Part shown: positions 45,447 to 56,689 of the stretch, in pieces
Layout: every line of letters starts with the position of its first letter
How positions within the stretch are numbered: position 1 is the first letter of the stretch
NCBI GenBank assembly: GCA_013146195.2
Contig: CM028384.1
Coordinates: 73,631,990-73,695,989, forward strand
Source: Codonopsis lanceolata
Taxonomy: Eukaryota > Streptophyta > Magnoliopsida > Asterales > Campanulaceae
Direction of reading: 5' to 3'
DNA length: 64,000 nucleotides
The notes under the pieces: generated by a model
What the model was told of the DNA's origin: nothing
What the model saw: the letters and a program-made list of their open reading frames with translations, nothing else
Databases searched by the model: none
Made by a program: the position numbers and the translations under genes

Positions 45447-46915
45447 AATTTCATTGGGTAAAATTCTGGCCGATCATTTTTTCTAAATTTGTCTCTAGTC
45501 CACCTTTCTTTTTTTCAACCGTGAAAGTCAATTTTTCAAAATATTGTTCCGAAAATTTCATCATCTCCTTCAACGGCTGAAGCAAACATATTGGATTCAA
45601 AAATCACCATTGTTGCGCAATGAAAGGTAAACAACTTTTTTTATTCATTAAATACGAAACTGTAATAGACATGTGCTGGGTTGAAGGATTTATTAGTAGA
45701 GATGAAGACGAAAGAGAAAGAGGAAGAAGAAGGCTTACAACAGAGGAGATGGAAGAAGAGGGTGGAGGACGTGGTCTAGTTCTTTATGATTGTGTATCGT
45801 GGTGCAAAAATATCTGATTAATGTATCACGATGCAAATATTGATGTAGCACGATGCAAAAATTAATGTAATAAAATCGATGCATCGCGGTTCAATAATCA
45901 AAGCACCCAATTAAACTGATGAATCGTGGTTCAAACATTGGTGTATCACGGTTCAAAAATAGACTAGGCAATTATTAATGTAATAAAATCGATGCATCGC
46001 GGTTCAATAATCAATGAACCACGTTCGTAGCGTGTCTCATGCTCATTAAGGGTATCGTAGTATTTTTGTCCAAAAAAGTGTCATTTTCTGATTTGAAAAA
46101 AAAATGGGACTGGAACGATTAAAATTTTGGAAAAATTGCAGGTCGATCCACTTTTCAAAGTTTTTATTCGCTCCAGTACATTTTTTTTTTCATGCCGAAA
46201 AAATACACTTTTTGGGGTAAAAAGACTACGATACCCTTAATGAGTATAAGTCGCATTATAAAAATGGATCGCGGTGCATTGATTATTGAACTGCGATGTA
46301 TTAATTTTATTGCATTAATTTTTGCACCGCAATTCATCAGTTTAATTGTCTAGTCTATTTTTGCACCGCAATACATCAATGTTTGAACCGCGATTTATCA
46401 ATTTCATTGGGTGCATTGATTATTGAACCACGATGCATCAATTTTATTGCATTTATTTTGCATCGTGGTTCATCAGTTTAATTTACTAGTCTATTTATGC
46501 ACCGCGATACATCAATATTTTAATTGCGGTTCATCAGATTAATTGTCTAGTATATTTTTGCATCACGATACATCAATGTTTGAACCGTGATACATTAATC
46601 CGATATTTTTGTACTACGATATAAAATCATAAAGAAGCAGACCACTCCCTTCACCTTTTTCTTCCATCTCCTCCTTTGCCTTCGACTCTTCTGAAAATTT
46701 TCAACCCACCACATATCCATTACAGGTCGATCCATGTTTCGCTGCATAACAATGGTAATTTTCGAATCCAATGTATTTGTCAGAGTTGTTGAAGAAGACG
46801 ATAACATTTTCAGAATAATATTTCAAAAAATTGCGATTGAAAAAAAGAATAATAAACTTTTTGGGTTAAAACTTTAAAAAAAGTGACCGACTATAATTTT
46901 ACTCTAAAAATTTTG
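45447..46915. mobile_element. fold-back pair of a repeat family with internal motif arrays
   Basis: The left half (45447 to about 46130) and right half (about 46131-46915) are inverted copies. For example TTTTTTTCAACCG (45511) and GATTGAAAAAAAG (46838) correspond, and ATTGGATTCAAAAATCACCA (45590) reappears inverted near 46760. Each half has a short reading frame (45620-45817 plus; 46807-46595 minus), similar between halves, with an Arg/Glu-rich middle. The centre (about 45790-46620) is an array of TGYATCGYGRTTCAAT/ATGCAAAAATTAAT-like motifs. The outer ends resemble AATTGCAGGCCGGTCATTTT. I do not recognise the superfamily; related copies lie at 53340-55345. Confidence 0.75.
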
Positions 46916-48667
46916 AAAAGCGAAACTGCATGCAATTATTCTACGTTACTATAAATGATGCTCTAAGAGCAACCACAATGGGAGGAGTTATTAACTCTCC
47001 AAAATGACTTTTGGAGATTTTTAGCTCCAGCTATCCCCACAATGAGCAGCCAAACAAGCCCTCAATCTTCAAAACCTGGTAAATCACTCCTAATTTGAAG
47101 AGTGATTTACCTTGATCAGTAAACGCATGATACAAATTTCTGATCAAAGCTGATTTCTTACTCTTTGGAATTGGCCCCATCTGATTTCTCCTACCCCAAC
47201 CTTTGCAGCCCAGGAATGATTTGAACCATGCTTGAATCTTTATCCTCTGTTCTTCCTTCTTCTTGCAGTCATAGTTGAAGCTTGACATGGAGCTAGGCTC
47301 ATCACTTTTGGATCTCATACAGAATCATTTGAGGCTAGAATACTTGGGTCGATCAGATGGGGTTTTCAGAAATTTTGATGAAATTGAAGAAAAAGTTTGG
47401 TCGGGAAATGCAATGGGTCTTCATGGGTGTATTTTGCTTGTGTTAAGAAATATTTAAAAAAAATGGAGCTTTAATTTCAAAAGGATAAAGTAAATTTGAG
47501 AAATGGAAATTTAAAATAAATATAAATATTTCATTCAAATTTTAAGTACTCCTGGTACAATTTTAAAGTATAAATATTTCAATTAAATTGTGGTGAGAAA
47601 ATAAAAATAAAAAAGATGAAAAATATATTGATGATTAGGTTTGTTAGTTGATATTTGAGAGATTTTAAGTTTTTAGAAGGATATATAGAGAGTGTTTATT
47701 GAGATGAATTCTTTTTTAAAATGTTAAAAAAAATATAATTGAAACAGAAAATGAGGTGTTTGAATAATTGTTTAGATATCCAGATGCGGTAACAGGAATT
47801 GCAAGCCCACTTGCGGTAAAAAAAAGTTTGAACTATTTTGGCACTTTTCTCTCCAATCATGAATCTTCCTACGGTCAACATACTAAACGCATAGGGGCTT
47901 CGCAGGGCACCCCTACTCAAAGCATGCACAATATGGGAGCCAATGTTGCTCCAAGTTACCAAAATCATTATCAATAAATAAAATATATCTTTAATTTACA
48001 ATAATTTACTCAATAAAAAAACTCTCTATAGCGGTGACATAAATCCTTATAATTTTATATACATCAGTATCTTTATCTTTATTATATTATATCTTTATAT
48101 ATTATATATTAAAAAATAAAATTGTTTATTCAAAATAAATTTTATATTGCATACATAACTAAATTTAAAATTCAATTAATTTGTAATAAATATATTCAAT
48201 GCTAATATAAAGTAAATGATAATAATAATATAATAATGAGAATAATAACAAAACAATTAGCAATAATGACAATAATATTAATAGTTAAATTAAAATTAAA
48301 ATAACAATAATATTAATAATTAACAACTAAATAAAATATTAGTACTAAATATAGTTAACAAAAAATTCTTAAAATAACTAAATATGGTTAATGAAAAATA
48401 TCAAATTTTGGGAGGGAGAGAAAGGAAATGAAGGAAAATTCAAAAAATCGTAGAAAATTGAGTTGATATCCAAATTCAACAAACAAAGTCTCTATTTATA
48501 GATAAAAATGTGTAGATATTTTTAAAAAATTTTGAAAAAAATAATTTTTGTGATGAAAATAAGACTAAAAACGAGATAAAAAGTAAAAATAGGTCGGGCC
48601 AACCAAACTTTGCCAAGTGAAAAGATCACCTGCAAAGGTGTTGGCCACCTTATCCCTGAACAAGTTG
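46916..48667. other. intergenic DNA with short unrecognised frames
   Basis: TAAGAGCAACCACAATGGG at 46964 looks like the end of a Harbinger/Mutator-type MITE. A minus-strand frame (47318-47031, 95 codons) reads MRSKSDEPSSMSSFNYDC and then basic segments. It could be a captured exon, but I do not recognise it. 47768-47977 is another short frame of unknown value. 47980-48400 is AT-rich without genes. A minus-strand TATA-like CTATAAATAGAG lies at 48491-48502. Confidence 0.4.
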
Positions 48668-50163
48668 ATAAAACAAGGCAACACACACCTTTGGGCCACT
48701 GTACTTTTCAAAAAATTGCAATTAGGCCACTGAGACGTCAAAATTTTCGAGATGACCACTTTACCAGACTTATCTTGCACGTTAACCACTTATTTGGATG
48801 AACGTTAAGTTTGGACGTTAAGTTTGGTTAAATGTCTATTTTGCTCTCGTCTTCATCCTCATCACTGTGACAAAGGAACCCAGATCTGGGTTTTAAAACT
48901 CATATTTGGGTTTACAAAATTTCCTGTTAGTCCTTTACATTTGGAGCCAATGTGGTCCAATAAGCCCCACACCTCTCTACATCAAACTTCTAGGGTTTCT
49001 TTCCTTCCTTCCAACTACATCTAACCGATTGTAATTTCCCTCATTCCTGCTTCGATCCACTCCTCGGTTCCTCTATAATCATTCGCCGTTCAAGGTTTCT
49101 TCATAATCTGCCGGCCTTCAAGGTCACCGGGCCTCAATAGGTAATTTCCTGCTCGATCTTTTTGTTTTCCTCGATGAATTCCAGTGACGCCCTTGAGAGG
49201 TAGGTGAACAGAGGATTTGGGCAAAGGAGTTGGGTGTGGTGCTCGGCCAGACATGGTGGGTGTGGAAGTGATTGGAGGCAGGAGGTGAAGGGTGCCGGCG
49301 GCGGGTGAGATGAGAGGTTTTGGTGGATGAAGAAGATGGATAGAGATGGGAGTGAGATTGAGCAAACTGGGGGAGCAAGAGAGAAAGATGGGAGATGAAG
49401 GTGAGAGATAGAGGTCCCTGCCATGGGGTTTCGTCAGGAAAGATGGAGAAGCTACTGAGACAAGTCAGGTTCTCCCTCACAATAAGGAATCCAGCCCCAA
49501 AAGCACTATACTACAAGCACTCTAGGTTAGGGGTATGCAAAGCTATTTTATAATCATGATAATGTCGATGCAGAATCAGATTCGTTAGCAATGGAAAAGC
49601 AAGTTCAAGAACTTGATTGCCATCAATTCTGCAATTACACAACCTCAAATGTTGCAGCGGAGATGAAACCATCCGAAAGTAATTTCCATCCGTAAGTCGA
49701 ACAGATTCCAGATGCAAATTAACGAGATTAGGAAAGTGAACAGAGCTATGAACATCGAAAATGAAACTCCCATAAAGCTTCAGACTGCGAAGTGTTTTGC
49801 AATTGAAGATTTCGGGAGGGAGTCTATCAAACCTTCTGAAGGAGACGAAAACGTCCAGCTCTTCAACGTGACGGTGGACTGCAGCACCAATCCAATCATT
49901 GATAGGGTCATTCTTGAAGAGAATCTTGCATTTGAGTTTTAAAACTCAGATCTGGGTTACTTTGTCTATAGAAGACAATGATGAGGATGAAGACGGGGGC
50001 AAAATAGACATTTAACCTAACTTAACGTCCATCCAAAAAAGGGGTTAACGTGCAAGATAAGTCTGGTACAGTGGCCATCCCGAAAATTTTGACGTCTCAG
50101 TGGCCTAATTGCAATTTTTTTGAAAAGTACAGTGGCCCAAAGGTGTGTTTTGCCATAAAACAA
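48668..50163. mobile_element. Pack-MULE with an F-box/LRR fragment
   Basis: The element (48677-50154, 1478 bp) has long terminal inverted repeats of about 225 bp starting GGCAACACACACC on the left and GGCAAAACACACC on the right (reverse complement). It is flanked by a perfect 9 bp duplication ATAAAACAA (48668-48676 and 50155-50163), diagnostic of Mutator. No transposase is present. The interior holds an F-box/LRR gene fragment (49948-49511, minus) and a second unrecognised GC-richer piece (49030-49490). Confidence 0.95.
49511..49948 (-). pseudogene. captured F-box/FBD/LRR protein fragment
   Basis: The minus strand is open for about 145 codons from the inner edge of the inverted repeat to a stop at 49511. 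It reads NDWIGAAVHRHVEELDVFVS, then LPPEIFNCKTLRSLKLYGSF, then HFPNLVNLHLESVRL and PLLTNLIL...PNLECL. This is the LRR region of plant F-box/FBD/LRR proteins, which act as substrate receptors of SCF ubiquitin ligases. The F-box and FBD ends are absent. The frame has stayed open, which suggests a recent capture or some constraint. Confidence 0.85.
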
Positions 50164-50465
50164 TTGAAGTTGTCGTTTCGCCTTTATGGAGATATCGTTT
50201 TGATAGATTTTTGGATTCTTGCTCCAAATAGTTACCATAGTGTGCCAAGCTCCCCAACATCTTCTTTTCCAGTTTAGCTACCAAATGATATTTCCATTGT
50301 TTTCAAAAATCAGTCGCATGCTCCTTTAACCCACTCCATTGTAGTTGTTCTCGGTGACTATTTTCATTACTTGTGCAGATTTCATTCCCTTTGTATCCTC
50401 GATGTAAAATCCAGCATCATCAAAACTGATTTTTTTTAAATGTTTACATAGGAAATTTGATGAGT
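50164..50465. other. intergenic DNA between Mutator-like elements
   Basis: About 300 bp without a supported gene. It continues the host sequence that the Pack-MULE interrupted. Confidence 0.5.
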
Positions 50466-50474
50466 ATTTTTTTT

Positions 50475-51719
50475 AGGGTTAACTTCATCATTTGTATTTG
50501 TACTTTGCAGAAGTCCATTAGCAGTCCCTGTACAAAGTAAATGCACACCACTGACCAAAGTAGGTGAAATTTGCACACCGATAGTCCCTCCGTTGGATGC
50601 CATTAAGGCCAGCTCCGTTAATTGATTATGTGCTCAGCACATGATTATTTTTTAAGGGTAAACTTGTATTTTCCAAAATTTTCCAATCAAAGCTCAAATC
50701 CTCACACTACTGTGAATGGACTCAAGAGTAACCGACACTCATTTACTAACAAATGGCAATTCTCTATTTTTCACCACAATTATACCAGATTATAAACAAA
50801 TTATATGAACTAAAATTTTCCAATCAATGAATTTTAACAATTTTAGTGGTCAATCAAACAGAAAAATTGGTAGATCTTACATGAATTCACGAAAAGAAAT
50901 TCCCAGAATCCAAACGCTAGGCTCGAATCCGTCGTCGGAGAGAGATGATAGCGTGCTGGCGTGCTCAAGAATGGTATGAGTGCACCGCCTTCGTTGGAAT
51001 TGAAGAACCATAATTGATGGTAGAAGAACGCGAACGGAGAATGTCATGAATGTGGTCGGAGGAGAGAGAAATTGAATTGGGGATAGAATGAAGCCGACTG
51101 GAGAAATCGAAGCTGAAGAAACCAGAAATGAAATTGCAGGTGACCGACGATGGAAGGGAGCATGAGGGAGGTCGGCGGTTATGGTGGGCGATGAGATTGA
51201 GTCTCCTGGCTGGAAGCATAAATGGACAGAGAAAGAGAATGAGTAGGACTCTATTGTGTGAGGAATCATCGGATCAGGAGAAGAGATGGAGATGGGTTTG
51301 TTGCGGCTCTATTTGACCGGGGGAGAGAAATTGAAGAAGGATTTTCCAGAGATGGAGGGAGATGGAAACGATGCCAACAGGATTTGATAGAGCGGCGAAC
51401 GGGGTTGCTTGGCCACCATGGAAAGATATGGCAGATCTGGACCGGAGAGATCGGAGATGGGATTCACCATGGAGAGGTGGGGGTGAGGTCGAAAAAGATT
51501 GAATAAGAAGAACATGAAAAAGACAAGTTTACCCTTAAAATGAACATGCGCTGAACACATGATCAATTAATATAGCAACCTTTAACGGAGGGACATCCAA
51601 CGGAGGGACTATTAATGTGCGAAATTCACCTACTTTAGTTAGTGACATGCATTTGCTTTACACAGAGACTGTTGGTGGACTTTTGCAAAGTAAAGGGACC
51701 AATGGTAAAGTTAATCCTT
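50475..51719. mobile_element. Mutator-like element with an unrecognised captured sequence
   Basis: Terminal inverted repeats of about 200 bp start AGGGTTAACTT (left) and AAGGATTAACTT (right, reverse complement) and share TAGTCCCTCCGTTGGATG and AAGGGTAAACTTG. T-rich 9-mers (ATTTTTTTT and ATTTTTTTA) flank it, so the duplication is plausible but low-complexity. The interior (50880-51520) is GC-richer and open in both directions: minus 51269-50877 for 130 codons, plus 51258-51506. I do not recognise a protein. No transposase is present. Confidence 0.75.
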
Positions 51720-51728
51720 ATTTTTTTA

Positions 51729-52925
51729 GGGCGAAATGCACCATTGGTCCATGTACTTTGGGTTTGTCCACCGTTAGTCCCTGAACTTCAAAATGTCTCA
51801 CCATTGACCAAAGTTTGCGTTTTTTGTCCACCGTTGGTCCCTTGCTCAAACGCTGTTAACTGTTTCACCGTTAAATGGACATATGCGATACGTGTGACCA
51901 AAATGAAGGACCAAACTGTCTTTTCTCAAGGATAAAAAAAAGGGACTGCCTTCACCTTTTTTACCCCGATAAATTCCTCTCTCTTCGCTCTAGATATGAC
52001 GACAACTGTTGCCAGTTCTCCTTCACTGACCTCCGAAGGTTTCCATCCAGATCTTCAGTGCCAACACTCTTACCTGGTCGTGATGCGGTAGTCGAAAGGT
52101 CGACGACTTCTGATGCCAAAAACCCAACGGGTCTCTCTTCCCATCTGTTTTTCACTCATCGTCCGTTCAAGCAGTTCGAATCCAAGCCATCAGTGGGGAA
52201 ATCCTCCCAAAATACGGCCTTCCCAGGGCCTCCCCGACGCTCACGCCCTACTCTTCTCCGACTGAGCGTGTCTCTCTTCCCAATATGTCTCTTCACAGTC
52301 ATTGTCCATTCAACTACACACTCCGATTTCGACTCCGAGCCATCCGTCTGGGAAATCCTCTCAAAATACCTTCCGGTGGCTGGCTCTCCCCGACTCGGCT
52401 CGTGTCTCCTATTCCCACCGTCTCTTCACGTCATCGCCTGCTCAACTACACGCCTCGATTTCGACCGAGCCATCCGTCGGGAAATCCTCCCAAAATACGG
52501 CCTTCGGTGGCCTTCTCCCCGACTCCATCACGCCTCTACTCTCTCCGCGGCGGCAAGCTCTAAAAACCATTGCTACATCCACTTCGATTTTGGTCTACTA
52601 TGAACGCAAGATCACCGGCAAGATTCAGGTGGGTTCCATCACGGATCTCCATGGTATTCAGGTCAAGCGATTGTTCCTCTGGTCAAGCGATTGTTCCTCT
52701 GGTTCGATGTTGATGAAATCAGTGTCGATTTACTTCGCTCCAATAGTATCTAAAAGACGGTTTGGTCCTTGCTTTTGCTCACGTTTATCGCACATGTCCA
52801 TTTAACGCGGCGTTGAGTAAGGGACCAATCGGACAAAAAACAAACTTTGGTCAATGGTGAGGCTGAAGTTCAGGGACTAACGGTGGACAAACCCAAAGTA
52901 CAGGGACCAATGGTGCATTTCGCCC
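51729..52925. mobile_element. Pack-MULE with a DUF538 gene fragment
   Basis: Inverted repeats of about 200 bp start GGGCGAAATGCACC at both ends (the right end as reverse complement) and include GTACTTTGGGTTTGTCC. Flanks are T-rich 9-mers (ATTTTTTTA and TTTTTTTTT), so the duplication is imperfect. It starts ten bases after the previous Mutator-like element ends. The interior is GC-rich and contains a rearranged DUF538 gene on the plus strand. Confidence 0.85.
51997..52760 (+). pseudogene. captured DUF538 protein fragment with a triplicated segment
   Basis: The 3' part reads VYYERKITGKIQVGSITDLH and GIQVKRLFLW (about 52590-52682), the core of plant DUF538 proteins. A 20 bp tandem duplication (GGTCAAGCGATTGTTCCTCT, twice at 52659-52698) then shifts the frame, after which FDVDEISVDL continues. 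The upstream DUF538 hallmark SVYEILPKYGLP..GLLPDS is present three times in tandem (about 52170, 52340 and 52465; spacing about 125-170 bp) in different frames. DUF538 proteins are small secreted or endomembrane proteins of unclear role. This copy cannot encode an intact one. Confidence 0.82.
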
Positions 52926-53339
52926 TTTTTTTTTTAATTATTCTCATAAGCATAAAAAACATGTAATTCATGGTGTTTGACAAAGCAAGAATTGAGGGTA
53001 AGAAACAAAATATCCATTGCGCTTGTGTACTATGAATTAAGTAAGTATTACAATATAATGTATGTTTTTTTTCCAAAACAGTAAAAGATAAATAAAAATT
53101 GCACGTTAAACGCCTATTTGAAAAACAATTAGTTTTAATATAAAAAAACAAAGCAATTCATACTCCCTTGGTTCCCAGATTAGTGTGCTTGGACTATTTG
53201 ATTCAATAATTTGGAAGAAGGAGTGGAGTAATTTGAATTTTGCCTTTGCCAGAGAATGTCCATTACCACCTCCATACTCCATAGGAAGGAAATCATCTTC
53301 AGAGGAGAGGGGGTTGCTTTCAAAATTTGAATAATTATG
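52926..53339. other. intergenic DNA
   Basis: I see no gene. A Stowaway-like CTCCCTTGGTTCCCAG word lies at about 53164. Confidence 0.4.
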
Positions 53340-54345
53340 GGCCGATACTATTTTTTGGAATTGTAATCGCCTAAATACGTTCTTTTTGTATTAAACCGCA
53401 AAAGTTCATTTTCATAAATTTATTCAAAAAATGCCCATAACGACCTACTACTTCGGTCTTCTTCTTCCGTCTTCTCATTTTCGCTACATTCCCTCACTAT
53501 TTCTCTCTTCTCCTCCTTCTTTTTCGTCTTCCTCCTCCTCTTCTCAAATCTGCGCGTGATCTCTCTTGCTCAATGCCAACCCCGTCTAGCATCTTCTCCC
53601 TCTTTTTTTTTTTCCATCGCCGACCTCCTTTCATCACTTATTCCAAAGCTAACAAAATCATATGCATGCATCGAATGTCAAATTTCGATCTAAGGGACTA
53701 CCGATGTATGCCTCACATAACTTCTAAAAGCTTTGGAAAGAAAATGAAGTTTAGAGGTGTTAGTTATCAGTTTTGAAATTGATGCACTAGTAGAAATCAA
53801 AAGGTTGAGGACTCTTCCGTCGGTAGGGCATTAACTTTTGATCTCGGATGAACCATGAGACCCACAATATGTCAAATCGAAGCTCTCAATGAGATCTTCA
53901 ACTCTAATAAAGGTACTCTATGTTGTCTTCGTTTTAAAGCCAAAAACAATGTTTAAGCACTGTTTTGGGTTTCAAAAGTTTTTGCGATGTCTAATTTTTG
54001 CTTCAAAAGCATTGCGATACCAAATTTTGAGCAACGATTTTTGCATTGAGATGCCCAAATTTAGACAAACTTCAATTATGCATTACAATGCCCAATTTTC
54101 GTATTGTGATGCCCAAATTTGCGCATGAGTTTTTTGCATTGTGATGCCCAATTTTGGACATACTTATAATTGTGCATTACGATACTCAAATTTGAGCAGG
54201 GGAGTTGTTAGTGCACATTTTTTTTCATTAAGGGTACCTTCTTCATTTCCCCCTAAAAATGTACTTTAGCAATTTAAAACAACTATAGAGGACCTAGGCG
54301 GTTGAAAACTCCACAAAAAGGACCGGCCCGATTATCACTCTTTAA
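53340..54345 (+). repeat. fold-back family copy 3
   Basis: It shares with 54355-55345 and 45447-46915 the start AAGTTCATTTTCATAA...TTCAAAAAATGCCCA (about 53405) and the end AAGGGTACCTTCTTCATTT...AAAAAGGACCGG (about 54230-54330). The interior has a CT-rich leader, a short frame, and an array of ATTGTGATGCCCAATTTT-like units (about 53990-54200). Confidence 0.65.
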
Positions 54346-54354
54346 ATTATAATT

Positions 54355-55345
54355 AGAGATAATTGCAGACCGGAGCATTTTTCCAAGTATTTAACCCCTT
54401 TAGTATCCTCTTTTTTTTTTCAACCGGATAAGTCAATTTTCATAATTTTGTTTCAAAAAATGCCCAATCTTCGTCTTCCTCTCGATCTTTGACTACTCTG
54501 TCTCCAAGGTTTTTGTACTCTTAGAACTAAAACTTTGAATGCCGTCTTTTCGCTTGATGAAAATAGTAGAGAATTTCTTCTCATCCCCACTTTTTATTTT
54601 TCAGCCCACCATTGATGAATAACATGTTTTACAGCTAATTCTTAGTTACCCCAACTAAAATCTTCAAAAGAGATCTGCTATTTGATCTCCACATATCGAC
54701 TTCTTGGAATCTTACCGGAAAATTTATTGTCGGTTTGAGTAGGAAATCTAAGAAGAGAAGAAGAGAATCGCAACTGCATCGAGCAAGCAAACAATGCTCA
54801 AACCCACTCCAACGAATGAAGGGGATGGGCTCAACAAATCTTTAACAAAGGAGATCTCGGTTGTGTACTGTCCCATCCCTTCCAATCCTAATCACCATTC
54901 AGAGATATAAGAATAGGAGATTGCATTCTTTGAGTTCGGTATTAACACTCTTCACCGATTCGCCCAAATTATTGCATCCCGATGCACAATTGCGATGCAT
55001 CAATTTGGAAGTCAAATACAAAAATAAATATCGATGCACAAAATGGATTACCCTTGAAGAAAATTCTGATGCACAATTTTGATTTTGTGATGCACAATTA
55101 ATCTCGATACACAAAATGGATTATCCCTAAAGAAAATTTTGATGAACAATTTTTTTTGATGCACAAAATGGATTATCGATGCACAAACAGTATTTTCGAA
55201 GCAGCGCACTTAATCCAATTTTTTAAGGGTATCTTCGTCATTGTGCCTTAAAAATGTTCTTTACTGATTAAATAAAAATATGTGAACCTTAACATTTGAA
55301 AATATCTCAAAAAGGATCGGCTCAAATTTCTCCCCTTTCATTAAG
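54355..55345 (+). repeat. fold-back family copy 4
   Basis: Begins GATAATTGCAGACCGGAGC and ends with AAAAAGGATCGGCTC. The interior array consists of GATGCACAAAATGGATTA and GATGCACAATTTTGAT-like units (about 54970-55200). It lies in the same orientation as copy 3, a few bases after it. Confidence 0.7.
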
Positions 55346-55367
55346 CTCAAGTCAAATGGTCCCCCCC

Positions 55368-55370
<3 letters not shown>

Positions 55371-55425
<55 letters not shown>
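55371..55425. repeat. (AT)n microsatellite
   Basis: An AT run of about 55 bp. Confidence 0.95.
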
Positions 55426-55426
<1 letters not shown>

Positions 55427-56149
55427 CAGAAACACATAACACTGTTGAAAAATGCAGTTTTTCACCTAAAATCACTTGTTAAAATAAAAACAGAACATCA
55501 CTTTTGTCTTATCTACTATATGTGAATAAAAAATATACACGATTGTCTATGTCTCCAAAATCTAGATAACATTTAATCTATTAATAAAAAAACATAAAAC
55601 ATTAATTACTTGATTAGTCAAAAACTTTTAGAATTCACGAAATCTCTTTATACGAATATTTAATATTTACTCTTCATTGCTTGGAAACAAATTAATTATA
55701 TGTTTAATACATGGTAAATGAGAAAAAAACAAAAACATTTTTTAGACAACTTAAATCATTTCCAATGATCTATTTTTTTAATTTATTTTACTTATGAATA
55801 GTTTAAGTGAAAAAAAAAAATCGTACATTTAAAGTACATACGTAAAAACTAGTTGGTATAGTTTTAATGGCGTGTTTAAATCAATCTATTGATTGTCTCG
55901 ATGTGGTCACCCCTACCAACTCGATCACCATGTGCTATATATAATTTATATATATACGACTGTGGATTTCAATTTGGCTAATATTCTATAACTGAATGTT
56001 TTGTGTTGTCATTTTAATCTTTGAGGTTCCTTCCATCAATTGCACCTAGCGGCTAGCGCAAGTGACAAGTCCTATTTGGACGGTTGGTCATGTCACATGT
56101 GATTCCACTTAAACTTGTTAGAATCAAGCGTCTTAATAACAATAAAAAT
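55426..56149 (+). other. intergenic DNA with a possible Helitron 3' end
   Basis: GTACATTTAAAGTAC followed by ATACGTAAAAACTAGT and T (55822-55853) resembles a Helitron 3' terminus (hairpin, then CTAGT|T) and is like the one at 18939. The 5' end is not identified. No gene is seen. Confidence 0.4.
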
Positions 56150-56402
56150 CTCCGTCTCTAAATTATCGTTCTTCTTTTCTTTTTCATCTGTCCCAAAATA
56201 ATTATCCATTTTGAAACTTATTTTTTTAGAACATTATTTTTACCACTTTACCCTTACTTTTTCACTCTACTTTAATTATGAGCCACATACACATGGACAT
56301 TAAAGGAAACTACACATTAAACCAATATAAATAATCAAGTCAATTGTTTTTTTTAAACTGTGCGCCGGGTCAACTAGGACGATTATTTAGGGACGGAGGG
56401 AG
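56150..56402. mobile_element. Stowaway-like MITE
   Basis: The right terminus GATTATTTAGGGACGGAGGGAG is followed by TA. The left end reads CTCCGTCTCTAAATTATCG, inverted and slightly decayed. About 250 bp, non-coding. Confidence 0.75.
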
Positions 56403-56404
56403 TA

Positions 56405-56560
56405 GGTTTTTTTTTTATAAAGCTGAGTTAGTTTTTACGGTTTTTAATTCGTAAGATGGAGTCTTATTCTGTCACAACTCAACCCAAAAACACACGATAT
56501 ATTGGATAAAGATGATCCATCTTACAAAAAATAACCATAAAACCGTATTAATAAAGTAGT
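56405..56560 (-). repeat. dispersed ~140 bp repeat, copy 3
   Basis: Contains GTAAGATGGAGTCTTATTCT, GTCACAACTCAACCC and GATGATCCATCTTACAAAAAA. It is the inverted counterpart of the pair at 7527-7795. Confidence 0.65.
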
Positions 56561-56689
56561 TACATAATAATAAATAGTTTTTAAAAGACATAAATAGCTT
56601 TTTTTTTGTTTGGCCGTTAGATGAAAGAGAGAACACAATGGGGAGTTTTGAAGTTTTTCAATTTGACATTCATGATGTTATAAGGCTAC

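Noticed and set aside
49030..49490. 118-codon minus-strand Ser/Pro/His-rich frame as a gene
   Set aside because: Three overlapping frames are open here because of CT-rich composition, none resembles a known family, and it lies inside the Pack-MULE; it is more likely a captured leader.
51875..52603. 242-codon frame as an intact host gene
   Set aside because: It crosses the edge of the Mutator inverted repeat and the triplicated DUF538 segment in mixed frames; the DUF538 motifs are spread over different frames, so it is a captured, broken sequence.
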